A DNA stretch of 13,393 nt from Anaerolineaceae bacterium 46_22 (GTDB lineage: Bacteria > Chloroflexota > Anaerolineae > Anaerolineales > Anaerolineaceae): positions 1 through 13,393 of the forward strand of contig LGHA01000055.1 of assembly GCA_001508595.1 (NCBI GenBank). The letters are read 5' to 3'. The translations under genes were made by a program, and so were the position numbers. The stretch's first letter is position 1, and each line of letters begins with the position of its first letter. The notes below the pieces were generated by a model that had not been told where the DNA came from, did no database searches, and worked only from the letters and a program-made list of their open reading frames with translations. This document shows positions 6,262 through 13,393 of this stretch, in pieces.

Positions 6262-7659
6262 ATGGCGAAGACCAAAACGCGTTTTGTCTGCCAGGAATGT
6301 GGACGAACCTCTCCCAAAGCCCTGGGGCGCTGCCCGCAGTGTGGGGCATGGGACAGCATGGTCGAAGAAATCGTCGAATCAAATCAGACCACCCTCAGCC
6401 GTGTTAGTATGCACGGCATGGGTGGTCTTTCTGTGCCTGTACGGCTCAACCAGATAGAGGGTGACAGTGAAGAACGCATCCCGGTACCCATTAAAGAGTT
6501 TTCAAGGGTGCTTGGTGGCGGTGTTGTGCCCGGGTCTATTGTCCTAATCGGGGGTGATCCTGGTATTGGCAAGTCAACCTTAATGCTGCAAATGACCATG
6601 CAGATGGCAGATGGAAACACCGTTTTGTATGTCTCTGGTGAGGAATCGGCACGCCAGATTAAAATGCGTGCAAATCGCCTTTTACGCAGTACGGAAAATG
6701 GCCTGAATGACCTGCCGGGTGACCTTTACCTCGTAACAGAAACCAATATGGACGCGATATTGGCGCACGTTCAGTCCATTAACCCTCGCATCCTGATCAT
6801 TGATTCAATTCAAACCGTTTACCGACCCGACATGGAATCCAGCGCTGGGTCCATCTCACAGGTGCGTGAAAGCGCCTCTCAACTGCGTGAACTGGCAAAA
6901 ACATCCGGCATTGCTGTGTTTGTGATCGGACATGTCACCAAGCAGGGGACAATTGCCGGCCCACGTGTGCTCGAACATATTGTGGACACAGTGCTTTACC
7001 TGGAGGGTGACCGTTTCCAGGCATACCGCTTACTGAGGTCTGTCAAAAACCGATTTGGCGCCACCTCTGAAGTGGGTGTCTTTGAAATGCAAGAAAGCGG
7101 CATGATTGAAATCACCAATCCCTCGGAAGCGTTTTTGGCGGAGCGGATGGTGAACGCACCGGGGTCTGCCATTGCCGTCACCATGGAAGGGACGCGGCCG
7201 CTGCTGGTGGAGATCCAGGGTTTGACCAGTCATACGAATTTTGGCAATCCGAGGCGCACCCCCAACGGGATTGACTTTAACCGCTTGCTGTTGATCACGG
7301 CAGTTTTATCGCGCCGGCTCAACCTTCGACTTTCAGAACAGGATGTCTTTGTCAATGTTGTAGGTGGACTCCGAATTGATGAGCCTGCGTCGGATCTTGC
7401 TGTTGCCGCTGCCATTACCTCATCCATGCGGGATAAACCCGTCAGGGCAGACCTGGTCTTAATCGGGGAGTTGGGGCTCTCAGGAGAACTGCGTATGGTT
7501 GGTCAAATGGATGCCCGCTTGCGGGAGGCTGCCAGTTTGGGCTTTAAACAGGCGATTGTCCCACGCCGACTGCAGCGGAAACAACCTTGGCCAGGGGGTA
7601 TTGAGGTGACAGAGGCACGCTCATTGCGTGAAGCAATAAAATTAGCATTAATTGATTAA
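6262..7659 (+). CDS. radA: RadA/Sms DNA repair and branch-migration ATPase
   Basis: RadA is a RecA-like ring ATPase that processes recombination intermediates. The 465-residue protein has all family landmarks. An N-terminal zinc finger uses Cys10, Cys13, Cys24 and Cys27. Walker A GDPGIGKST lies at 98-106, followed by the Walker B-like strand ILIIDSIQ. The RadA signature KNRFG lies at 262-266. A Lon-like C-terminal domain (about 290-460) includes GLRIDEPASDLAVAAA and GELGLSGELR. Length is typical. ATG 6262 is 3 bases after the clpC stop, implying co-transcription and possibly coupled translation. clpC-radA adjacency is a known arrangement in Gram-positive bacteria; disA does not follow here. 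Confidence 0.96.
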   Translation: MAKTKTRFVCQECGRTSPKALGRCPQCGAWDSMVEEIVESNQTTLSRVSMHGMGGLSVPVRLNQIEGDSEERIPVPIKEFSRVLGGGVVPGSIVLIGGDPGIGKSTLMLQMTMQMADGNTVLYVSGEESARQIKMRANRLLRSTENGLNDLPGDLYLVTETNMDAILAHVQSINPRILIIDSIQTVYRPDMESSAGSISQVRESASQLRELAKTSGIAVFVIGHVTKQGTIAGPRVLEHIVDTVLYLEGDRFQAYRLLRSVKNRFGATSEVGVFEMQESGMIEITNPSEAFLAERMVNAPGSAIAVTMEGTRPLLVEIQGLTSHTNFGNPRRTPNGIDFNRLLLITAVLSRRLNLRLSEQDVFVNVVGGLRIDEPASDLAVAAAITSSMRDKPVRADLVLIGELGLSGELRMVGQMDARLREAASLGFKQAIVPRRLQRKQPWPGGIEVTEARSLREAIKLALID

Positions 7660-7695
7660 TCTCTGGAAAAGCCAATAATTTCATCATTACGCCGT

Positions 7696-7701
7696 TATAA
7701 T
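7696..7701 (+). promoter_or_regulatory. Candidate -10 box before the DUF6391-like gene
   Basis: A perfect TATAAT lies 59 bases upstream of ATG 7761 in the short gap after radA, but the -35 position has only an AT-rich, non-consensus hexamer. The downstream pair could equally be read through from radA, since no terminator is seen after 7659. Confidence 0.35.
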
Positions 7702-7760
7702 AGGTTAAGTTAAAAAACCGATTGACATGCTGTTAATCGAGATTGGAAACAGGACAATCA

Positions 7761-8273
7761 ATGGCCAAATCTATACTGGATTTACAACCCATATCACGCA
7801 TTCGCCGTAACCACGGTCTTGAACATGCGACCATTCATATGTTGACCAAGAAATTCCCAAACCGGCCTTTTGGTGGTGTGTCATCTCCAGGTGGTTTCAC
7901 AATTGTTGGGGATGTGTCGACAGAAGACATTGCAGAAGCTGCAATAGAAGCTTTGAAGAAGTTGCGAGGTGGTCAGGCTGACCTTGCTGTGCATCCGAAT
8001 TGCGGTACAAATTTTGCCATTTCAGGCATGATGGCTGGATTGGGGGCATGGCTGGGCACCATCGGCGCTGGTAATTCCAAAAAGGAAAAAATCGAGAGAT
8101 TGCCCTTAATGATGACCCTGGCAATGATTGCCCTGGTGCTGAGCCGCCCACTGGGTCCTTATATCCAGAAAAAATATACAACAACGGGTCATCCTGATGG
8201 GCTTGTGTTAACAAAGATTGAAACGACTGAACGGGCTGGCTTGCGTTTTCATCGCGTGACCACCAGGGGTTAA
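7761..8273 (+). CDS. DUF6391-like membrane protein
   Basis: This 170-residue protein has a conserved-looking N-terminal half with RRNHGLEHATIH (His18, Glu21, His22, His26), a GGVSSPGGFTIVGDV strand pair, and HPNCGTN (His78, Cys81). Two hydrophobic segments follow, about 85-105 and 112-132, then a polar tail. I recognise this as the pattern of DUF6391 proteins of cyanobacteria and Chloroflexota, from memory; the function is unknown. HGLEH fits the HxxEH form seen in some zinc enzymes, but this alone does not show activity. I chose ATG 7761, which has AGGA 7 bases upstream, over the in-frame TTG 7743. It probably forms an operon with holA, 8 bases downstream. Confidence 0.72.
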   Translation: MAKSILDLQPISRIRRNHGLEHATIHMLTKKFPNRPFGGVSSPGGFTIVGDVSTEDIAEAAIEALKKLRGGQADLAVHPNCGTNFAISGMMAGLGAWLGTIGAGNSKKEKIERLPLMMTLAMIALVLSRPLGPYIQKKYTTTGHPDGLVLTKIETTERAGLRFHRVTTRG

Positions 8274-8281
8274 CCGCTTTT

Positions 8282-9295
8282 ATGCCAGAAGAGATGAAAC
8301 CCATCGTTTATATCCTCAGGGGGGATGATCAGGAAGCAATTAAATCGCATTTTAAATCTCTTTACAGCAAGCTGGGTGAACCGGATATGGCTGAGATGAA
8401 TACCTCTCGCCTGGAAGGGAAATTTGCGGATTTGAATGACTTCCGCTCAGCGGCATTGTCGCTGCCATTTTTAGCTGAAAGGCGACTGGTGCTTGTAGAG
8501 GATGCCCTCCGACCCTTTGATGGCAGGGGGAATCAAGACCTGCAAACTCAGTTTTTATCTTTGTTGGACTCCCTGCCGCAATCAACCGCGCTGGTGTTGA
8601 TCCTGCCTGATTCAATGCATTACAGGCGGGGATGGGAAAAATATCACGATAAGCACTGGTTTATTCGCTGGGTAAACCAGGCTGGGGAGCGCGCATTAAT
8701 TGTGGATTGTCCCCTGCCATCAGAGCGAGACATGCCGGGTTGGGTTCGGAAAAAATTTACTGAACTTGGCGGGACGATCAACCCCCGGGCAGCGGCGACC
8801 CTTGCCGATTTTATTGGCAATAATACCCAGCGCGGAACACAAGAGATCATCAAATTATTGACGTATGTAAATTATGAACGTCCGGTTGATGAGGACGATG
8901 TCCTGCTCTTAACAACCAGGGATTATCAAACCAACGTTTTTACCCTGGTGGATGCTATTGGCAATCGCCAGGGCGAACAAGCCCTGGATATGGCACATTT
9001 GCTCTTAGACGAGATGGAGTTCAGCTACCTTTTAGGGATGATCATCCGGCAGTTCCGGTTGCTCATTCAAGCCCGTGAGATTGTGGATGCTGGTGGGAGT
9101 GAGAATGATATCCGTTCACATTTGAATTTGCATCCTTTTGTTGCCCAAAAGATTTCCAATCAGGTAAAGAAGTTCAGTTTCTCCTCGTTGAAATCCATCT
9201 ACCAGCAATTATTAGCAATTGATCTCGGCGAAAAAACCGGTGATATGCCGGGAGATCTTGCGCTGGATGTTTTTATTGCGAAGTTGTCAGCCTGA
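8282..9295 (+). CDS. holA: DNA polymerase III delta subunit (clamp-loader subunit HolA)
   Basis: HolA opens the sliding clamp and is part of the clamp-loader ring with DnaX and the delta-prime subunit. The 337-residue length is normal. The start VYILRGDDQEAI and the segments LSLPFLAERRLVLVEDA, NNTQRGTQEIIKLLTYV and NVFTLVDAIGNRQGEQAL match the family's N-terminal AAA+-like fold and middle lid. The C-terminal helical domain, around LLGMIIRQFRLLIQAREI, also matches. It has no Walker A motif, as expected for delta. An alternative ATG at 8294 (MKPIVYILRGDD) agrees better with the usual family start, and neither has a clear Shine-Dalgarno. It lies 8 bases after the DUF6391-like gene, suggesting co-transcription. 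Confidence 0.9.
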   Translation: MPEEMKPIVYILRGDDQEAIKSHFKSLYSKLGEPDMAEMNTSRLEGKFADLNDFRSAALSLPFLAERRLVLVEDALRPFDGRGNQDLQTQFLSLLDSLPQSTALVLILPDSMHYRRGWEKYHDKHWFIRWVNQAGERALIVDCPLPSERDMPGWVRKKFTELGGTINPRAAATLADFIGNNTQRGTQEIIKLLTYVNYERPVDEDDVLLLTTRDYQTNVFTLVDAIGNRQGEQALDMAHLLLDEMEFSYLLGMIIRQFRLLIQAREIVDAGGSENDIRSHLNLHPFVAQKISNQVKKFSFSSLKSIYQQLLAIDLGEKTGDMPGDLALDVFIAKLSA

Positions 9296-9372
9296 AAACC
9301 AAGTTTGAAGTGGATGGCTTGCTTTTGATTTCAAAGTTGAGAATGTGCCAGGATTTCTCTGTGACTTATCCT

Positions 9373-9381
9373 TGGTATAAT
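9373..9381 (+). promoter_or_regulatory. Extended -10 promoter for the EEP-fold gene
   Basis: TGGTATAAT is an exact copy of the extended -10 at 587-595 and is also followed by G. There is no -35 at standard spacing. Transcription would start near 9388, about 50 bases before the gene. Confidence 0.6.
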
Positions 9382-9439
9382 GAATGGGTATGAGTGTTCA
9401 GCATAATCTTTTAATCAGGATATTCTTTCAAGGGGAAAG

Positions 9440-10351
9440 GTGCTCGTGACCGGATTGGATTTACGCATCGCAACTTTAAACATCAGCGGGGGAGAAAAAA
9501 CATTTGAAGAGTTCCCACATGATTCCCAGAAATCCCGTAAAGAGGCATTAAGAATATTGATCAAGAAACTGGGTGCAAACCTCCTATGTCTCCAGGAGGT
9601 TTCCCAGCACCTTGATGCAGATGGTGTTAAGTACAGCCTGATGGAAGAAATTAATCACGCAGGCGGCTATGATTATTCCTATTTTGGTGAGACCCTTTCC
9701 ATGGAGACCCATATGCAGGTCAAGAAAGACGTGATGGTGACCGGCATTTTTAATGATTGGTGGAACTGGTCAAAAGGCAATTCTATTCATTCAAAATTTC
9801 CCTTTGCGCGCCTGGGTGACCCTCACTACCCCGGCATCCCAAGGAATATCCCTTTGTTTCAGCCAGTATCCTATGAAGGCACCCGGGATACAGACCCCCG
9901 TTTTGCCGTGATCGGGCGTTTGAAAGTGCCGCCCTACCCCTTTGTCATCACAATGCATTTGTCCACCCTGGTCGGTGAGCGTCCTCCCCGGGCGATCCCT
10001 GAAATCATTGAACAATCACGGCAGATGCGGATGCGGCAAATTCAGCGCCTGCTTGATTTGATTCGAAGGCATATTTTGGAAAGCAATCAGCCATTAATTT
10101 TGGCAGGTGATTTTAATGCAACCAGGAATGAACCCTGCATTTCTGAATTACTCCTTTCGGAATACGATTTTCAACATTTAACACCGGAGAATGAAGGACC
10201 GACACATCCCGCTTTAGAACAGCCTATTGATCATATTTTCTTTTATCCCAAAGATCGACTGATTGATTATTCATGTCAAATTGCGGTGGGTGATTTGAGT
10301 AGAAGGGCTTCAGATCACTTGCCGGTTGTTGCTGATATACAAATTAAATAA
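9440..10351 (+). CDS. Endonuclease/exonuclease/phosphatase (EEP) family enzyme
   Basis: EEP enzymes use a metal to hydrolyse phosphodiesters or phosphomonoesters in nucleic acids, lipids or small molecules. The full catalytic set is visible in this 303-residue protein: Asn14 (TLNISGG), Glu53 (LCLQEV), His173 (TMHLS), Asp224 and Asn226 (GDFN), and Asp292-His293 (SDHLPV). No signal peptide or membrane segment is seen, so it is probably cytoplasmic. The motifs do not separate a DNA-repair nuclease from a phosphatase-like relative. GTG 9440 and GTG 9446 are both possible starts, with the purine-rich AGGGGAAAGG (9431-9440) serving either. The gene has its own promoter and terminator, so it is a single-gene unit. 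Confidence 0.85.
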   Translation: MLVTGLDLRIATLNISGGEKTFEEFPHDSQKSRKEALRILIKKLGANLLCLQEVSQHLDADGVKYSLMEEINHAGGYDYSYFGETLSMETHMQVKKDVMVTGIFNDWWNWSKGNSIHSKFPFARLGDPHYPGIPRNIPLFQPVSYEGTRDTDPRFAVIGRLKVPPYPFVITMHLSTLVGERPPRAIPEIIEQSRQMRMRQIQRLLDLIRRHILESNQPLILAGDFNATRNEPCISELLLSEYDFQHLTPENEGPTHPALEQPIDHIFFYPKDRLIDYSCQIAVGDLSRRASDHLPVVADIQIK

Positions 10352-10369
10352 CTACAGGTAGATATGCTC

Positions 10370-10420
10370 AACGCTGTCCGGATTTGAACCTTAACCCTGA
10401 GGACAGCGTTTATTAATTTT
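10370..10420 (+). terminator. Rho-independent terminator after the EEP gene
   Basis: A perfect 10-bp stem (AACGCTGTCC 10370-10379 with GGACAGCGTT 10401-10410) with a 21-base loop is followed by a broken T-rich tail. It begins 19 bases past the stop codon at 10351 and separates this gene from glmM. No clear glmM promoter is visible in the remaining 30 bases, so some glmM transcription may come from read-through. Confidence 0.82.
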
Positions 10421-10437
10421 AGAAGGTTAGAAAATTT

Positions 10438-10444
10438 AAGGAGA
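10438..10444 (+). promoter_or_regulatory. Shine-Dalgarno fixing the TTG start of glmM
   Basis: AAGGAGA lies 6 bases before TTG 10451. With the family N-terminus (KYFGTDGLRG) beginning 10 residues into the protein, it supports the TTG start. Confidence 0.75.
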
Positions 10445-10450
10445 TAGACT

Positions 10451-11926
10451 TTGACCATCTCAAATCAACAAAAACGAAAATATTTTGGAACCGATGGCCT
10501 TCGCGGCCATGTTGGTCGGCATCCACTCACGCCGGATTTCATCACCCGCCTGGGTTATGCTGCCGGCGTGGTTCTTTCTCGTCGGGCATCGCACCCGACC
10601 TTCGTCATTGGGCGCGATACACGCCAATCGGGAGAAATGCTGCAGAGTGCCCTGACGACCGGGCTGCTATCGAGCGGTGCGACAGTGGTTGACCTGGGGG
10701 TGATCACAACACCGGGTGTTGCTTTCATGGTCAAAAAGATGAATGCTGAGGCAGGGGTCGTCATTTCTGCTTCTCATAACCCGATTGGCGAGAATGGCAT
10801 CAAGTTTTTTGACGCTGAAGCTCTAAAATTGGACTGGGAGATTGAGCTTGAAATCGAGGCTCTTTTAGATTCCTCAATCGATTTACAAGGCGCTATTGAA
10901 TCGCAATTTGGGCGCCGTATTGATGGCCGGGATATGCGAGAACTTTATGCCGATCACCTTGTGGATGAACATCCTGTTGGTTTGCTGGATGGGATTAAAC
11001 TGGTCCTGGATTGTTCTAATGGCGCTGCGTCATGGTATGCACCGGAAGTGTTTTCTCGTTTGGGTGCAGAGGTGATTGTGATCCATGCCTCACCAACCGG
11101 GAGCAATATAAATGTGCATTCGGGCTCAGAACATGTCCGGCGTCAGCCAGCAGACTTAAGCGACCTGATTCAAAAATATGGTGCGAATTTTGGCGTGGTG
11201 TTTGATGGCGATGCAGACAGGGTGATTTTCGTCGACGAGGCGGGGAACCTTGTGGACGGCGATCACATGCTGGCAATTTTAGCGGATTATCTGATGTCGC
11301 AGGATCGATTGCTCAACAGGACCGTGGTCAGCACGACCATGCGCAACGGCGCGCTGGTCAATTATTTTAAGGAACGAGACCTGAACTTTATTGAAACACC
11401 CGTTGGTGATAAATATATTATGGCGGAATTAAGAGATTTGTTGGCGAAGGATCATAAGCGCGATCAAATTGGCCTGGGTGGTGAACAATCCGGTCACATT
11501 ATTCTGATGGATGAAAACCATGCAACCGGGGATGGGATACGGTCAGCACTTTATTTGATTCGGGCTTTTCTGGCGAGCGGCAAACAGAAATTGGCAGATT
11601 TAGCAGAAAGCATCAATAAATATCCCCAGGTGATCGCCTCTGCAGTCGTTGCCGAGAAAATTGATCTGGATCAGCTGGACGACGTTGTTGCCTTAGAAGC
11701 GGCAATTAAAGCGCAATTACCGGGTCTCACCCGCTTGAATTTGCGTTATTCTGGGACAGAACCCAAGGTACGCCTGATGTTGGAAGCGGACAACCGCCAT
11801 ACAGAAGAGGCTTTGGCCGCCCGAGCTTTTGAACTCTGTGAGGCTGTGCAGAAGGCAACAGGTACACCTGCAGGTGCATTTCTTGAGGTCCTCAACGTTA
11901 CGCGCGGCGGCCTTGTTGAGCGATAA
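10451..11926 (+). CDS. glmM: Phosphoglucosamine mutase
   Basis: GlmM interconverts glucosamine-6-phosphate and glucosamine-1-phosphate on the route to UDP-N-acetylglucosamine for peptidoglycan. All signatures are present: KYFGTDGLRG near the N-terminus, the phosphoserine loop ISASHNP with Ser108, and the metal loop DGDADR (252-257, Ala in place of the more usual Gly). The sugar-specificity loop GGEQSGH (343-349) and the phosphate-binding RYSGTEP (432-438) are also present. The GGEQSGH loop and FGTDG start favour GlmM over phosphomannomutase. At 491 residues it is some 40 longer than E. coli GlmM (recalled as about 445), mostly in a C-terminal tail plus small insertions. The start is TTG. Confidence 0.93.
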   Translation: MTISNQQKRKYFGTDGLRGHVGRHPLTPDFITRLGYAAGVVLSRRASHPTFVIGRDTRQSGEMLQSALTTGLLSSGATVVDLGVITTPGVAFMVKKMNAEAGVVISASHNPIGENGIKFFDAEALKLDWEIELEIEALLDSSIDLQGAIESQFGRRIDGRDMRELYADHLVDEHPVGLLDGIKLVLDCSNGAASWYAPEVFSRLGAEVIVIHASPTGSNINVHSGSEHVRRQPADLSDLIQKYGANFGVVFDGDADRVIFVDEAGNLVDGDHMLAILADYLMSQDRLLNRTVVSTTMRNGALVNYFKERDLNFIETPVGDKYIMAELRDLLAKDHKRDQIGLGGEQSGHIILMDENHATGDGIRSALYLIRAFLASGKQKLADLAESINKYPQVIASAVVAEKIDLDQLDDVVALEAAIKAQLPGLTRLNLRYSGTEPKVRLMLEADNRHTEEALAARAFELCEAVQKATGTPAGAFLEVLNVTRGGLVER

Positions 11927-11958
11927 AATTAATTTTGAAATTTGAGATTATTGGGTAG

Positions 11959-11971
11959 GCTCAGACTGAGC
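11959..11971. other. 13-base palindrome between glmM and the second phosphohexomutase
   Basis: GCTCAGACTGAGC is a perfect odd palindrome in the 88-base gap. It has no T-run on either strand, so it is not a terminator. It could be an operator half-site pair, an RNA processing hairpin or chance. No promoter is evident in this gap, so the two genes may be co-transcribed. Confidence 0.35.
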
Positions 11972-12014
11972 GAATAGAAAAAACGAAGTCAAAAACAATT
12001 TTTGGGAGTAATGC

Positions 12015-13393
12015 ATGAGTAAACAAGGTTTTGAATTTGAAGAACTTGAAGTAGCCCAATTTGGCATGGCATTTAATGGCCTGAACAGGGATTTAATGAC
12101 AGCGGAGGATGCTGAAGCATGGCAGCCTGTAATCCAGGCAATGAGCCAGTTTTTGGATGTTCTGGACCAAAAATTAATTTCTAACCAGGCGAAAATTGCA
12201 GAGGATCACGGAGATTCCTCTCGGGCATTCAGCATCTTGCTGACCCTGATTGCTGTCGGGACCCAATATCGACTCGAGCAGTTTAAACCCAAGGATGATG
12301 CAGGTCGTGAGCGGCGCCGAATCATAGTAGAAGAATACATTCCCCAAACCGGTGCACTGCGCGGAAAAGCGATTGACCTGGCTAAAAAATACCTGGCAGC
12401 GCCAGTTTTTGACAGTTTGCGAGATGCCATTAACTATGAAATATTGCCCCTCCTGGACAGCATGGACTATCAAAAAGATCCGGACCGCTGGATGCCCTTC
12501 AGAGTTGTGCAAATTGCGAATATTTATGAACGTCTGTACGGCTTCAGGCTGCGGTCAGCAGACCCGCTGCTGGTTGGAGATGATCAAAAGCCGGGTTTAC
12601 TGCGTGCCATTTATGATCGGAAATACCTGCGATTTGGCACCAGCGGTGTGCGAGGTCGGTGGGCAGCGGACTTTACAGAGCGGCGAGCGAAGCAGGTTGT
12701 CCAGGCGGTTTGTGACTTCTTGAATGATATCGATGTGCCGGATTTTGTTGGCGCTGAAAACCTCTCGGGAAAGAAGATTGTGATTGGGTATGACACACGC
12801 CGTAATGCGGACAGGGTCGCTGAATGGACGGCATCCGTCTGCCTTGCGAATGGCTTTGAGGTTGCGTTTGCTAACCGGGATACCCCCACACCGGCTTTGG
12901 TCTATTACCTGACGGATTATTTGCCTGCGGAAGATGTCGCCGGATTGCTGATCTGTACTGCCAGCCACAACCCCCCGGAATGGCAGGGGATTAAATTCAA
13001 CCCTCGTTTGGGCTATCCTGCACCCTCGAATGTCACCGATTATCTTGCCTTTCATATCAATGAACTCCAATTGCTGGATGCAGGGGCGCGAACAACCGAT
13101 GTGGAAGAAGCGCGCTTAAGCGGGCGTTTGAAGGGCTTTGACCCACTGGATGATTATGTCAACTGGATAAAAGACAACGGCAATGGGAATGCTCGCATCC
13201 CTGTTGATTTTGACCGTATTCGTGATTTTTTTAGCGATAAAATGCTGGTTATTGATGAGTTTCACGGCTCTGGCAGGGGGTACATGACCCGCCTGGCTGG
13301 TGAAGCGGGTGTGCGCTACACCGTTATCCATGCCCAAAGAGACCCGGAATTGACCGGTTTGGCGTATGCGAACCCCGAGGAACCCTTTATCAA
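12015..13393 (+). CDS. Phosphohexomutase (phosphoglucomutase/phosphomannomutase family) with N-terminal extension; 3' truncated
   Basis: The frame is open from ATG 12015 to the window edge (459 codons), and the gene continues beyond. GGGAGT (12004-12009) is a well-placed Shine-Dalgarno. The enzyme core starts at RFGTSGVRG (206-214), which opens domain 1 of alpha-D-phosphohexomutases. It continues with IGYDTRRNADRVAE, NRDTPTPALVYY and the catalytic phosphoserine loop TASHNPPEWQGIKFN (Ser317). VIDEFHGSGRGYMTRL then marks the start of domain 2. The metal loop and the specificity loop lie outside the window, so the substrate cannot be told. Family members normally begin within about 20 residues of the FGTSG motif. 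Here some 205 acidic, helix-like residues precede it, with no signal peptide, membrane segment or motif I recognise. It follows glmM after 88 bases. Confidence 0.88.
   Translation, partial: MSKQGFEFEELEVAQFGMAFNGLNRDLMTAEDAEAWQPVIQAMSQFLDVLDQKLISNQAKIAEDHGDSSRAFSILLTLIAVGTQYRLEQFKPKDDAGRERRRIIVEEYIPQTGALRGKAIDLAKKYLAAPVFDSLRDAINYEILPLLDSMDYQKDPDRWMPFRVVQIANIYERLYGFRLRSADPLLVGDDQKPGLLRAIYDRKYLRFGTSGVRGRWAADFTERRAKQVVQAVCDFLNDIDVPDFVGAENLSGKKIVIGYDTRRNADRVAEWTASVCLANGFEVAFANRDTPTPALVYYLTDYLPAEDVAGLLICTASHNPPEWQGIKFNPRLGYPAPSNVTDYLAFHINELQLLDAGARTTDVEEARLSGRLKGFDPLDDYVNWIKDNGNGNARIPVDFDRIRDFFSDKMLVIDEFHGSGRGYMTRLAGEAGVRYTVIHAQRDPELTGLAYANPEEPFI

Noticed and set aside
7722..7727. Perfect TTGACA before the DUF6391-like gene
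   Set aside because: There is no -10-like hexamer 16-18 bp downstream; the sequence there is GC-mixed and close to the Shine-Dalgarno.
7743..7760. TTG start extending the DUF6391-like protein by six residues
   Set aside because: ATG 7761 has a better-placed AGGA, and the family-like sequence begins after it.
9304..9335. Weak inverted repeat TTTGAA/TTCAAA after holA as a terminator
   Set aside because: A 6-bp AT-rich stem with a 20-base loop and no T-run is not a credible terminator.
12597..13070. 157-codon minus-strand frame and a 123-codon plus-strand frame (12352-12723)
   Set aside because: Both lie inside the phosphohexomutase frame, which shows clear catalytic motifs; they are shadows with no start signals.

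Overview
The window reads as a stretch of ordinary bacterial chromosome, probably from a Chloroflexota (Anaerolineae-like) bacterium. This assignment is an inference from protein content: a CpXC-domain protein, an FHA plus OmpR-type winged-helix regulator with no receiver, a DUF6391-type membrane protein, and a clpC-radA pair. No rRNA or other taxonomic marker is present. I see no tRNA or rRNA, no transposase, no phage gene and no CRISPR array.

Layout. Positions 3-371 hold the 3' end of a beta-propeller (Ycf48/BNR-type) gene, closed by a rho-independent terminator at 411-455. An extended -10 promoter near 587-595 leads into a CpXC zinc-binding protein (638-1996). It runs tail-to-tail, with a 4-base gap, into a minus-strand FHA/winged-helix regulator (2001-2669). 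Positions 2670-3760 are AT-rich and gene-poor. Their only convincing gene is a 70-residue two-helix membrane protein on the minus strand (3083-3295), with its own promoter, Shine-Dalgarno and terminator.

From 3761 onward everything is on the plus strand. clpC (3761-6258) is an AAA+ unfoldase gene that is broken near 5887: its C-terminal part continues in another frame and a conserved stretch of about 17-18 residues is absent. radA follows after 3 bases (6262-7659). Next come a DUF6391-like membrane protein (7761-8273) and holA, the DNA polymerase III delta subunit (8282-9295). An endonuclease/exonuclease/phosphatase-fold enzyme (9440-10351) has its own extended -10 promoter and a strong terminator. 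Last are glmM (10451-11926) and the first 459 codons of a second phosphohexomutase (12015 to the window end). That second enzyme carries about 200 residues ahead of its catalytic core.

How the genes fit together. clpC and radA are a known neighbour pair linking protein quality control and recombination or repair. holA belongs to replication. glmM makes glucosamine-1-phosphate for cell-wall precursors, and the following phosphohexomutase probably supplies another sugar phosphate. The most notable points are the lesion in clpC, the N-terminal extension of the second phosphohexomutase, possible crossing stems in the clpC leader, and a possible metal-site signature in the DUF6391-like protein. 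I found no convincing multi-gene novel system.
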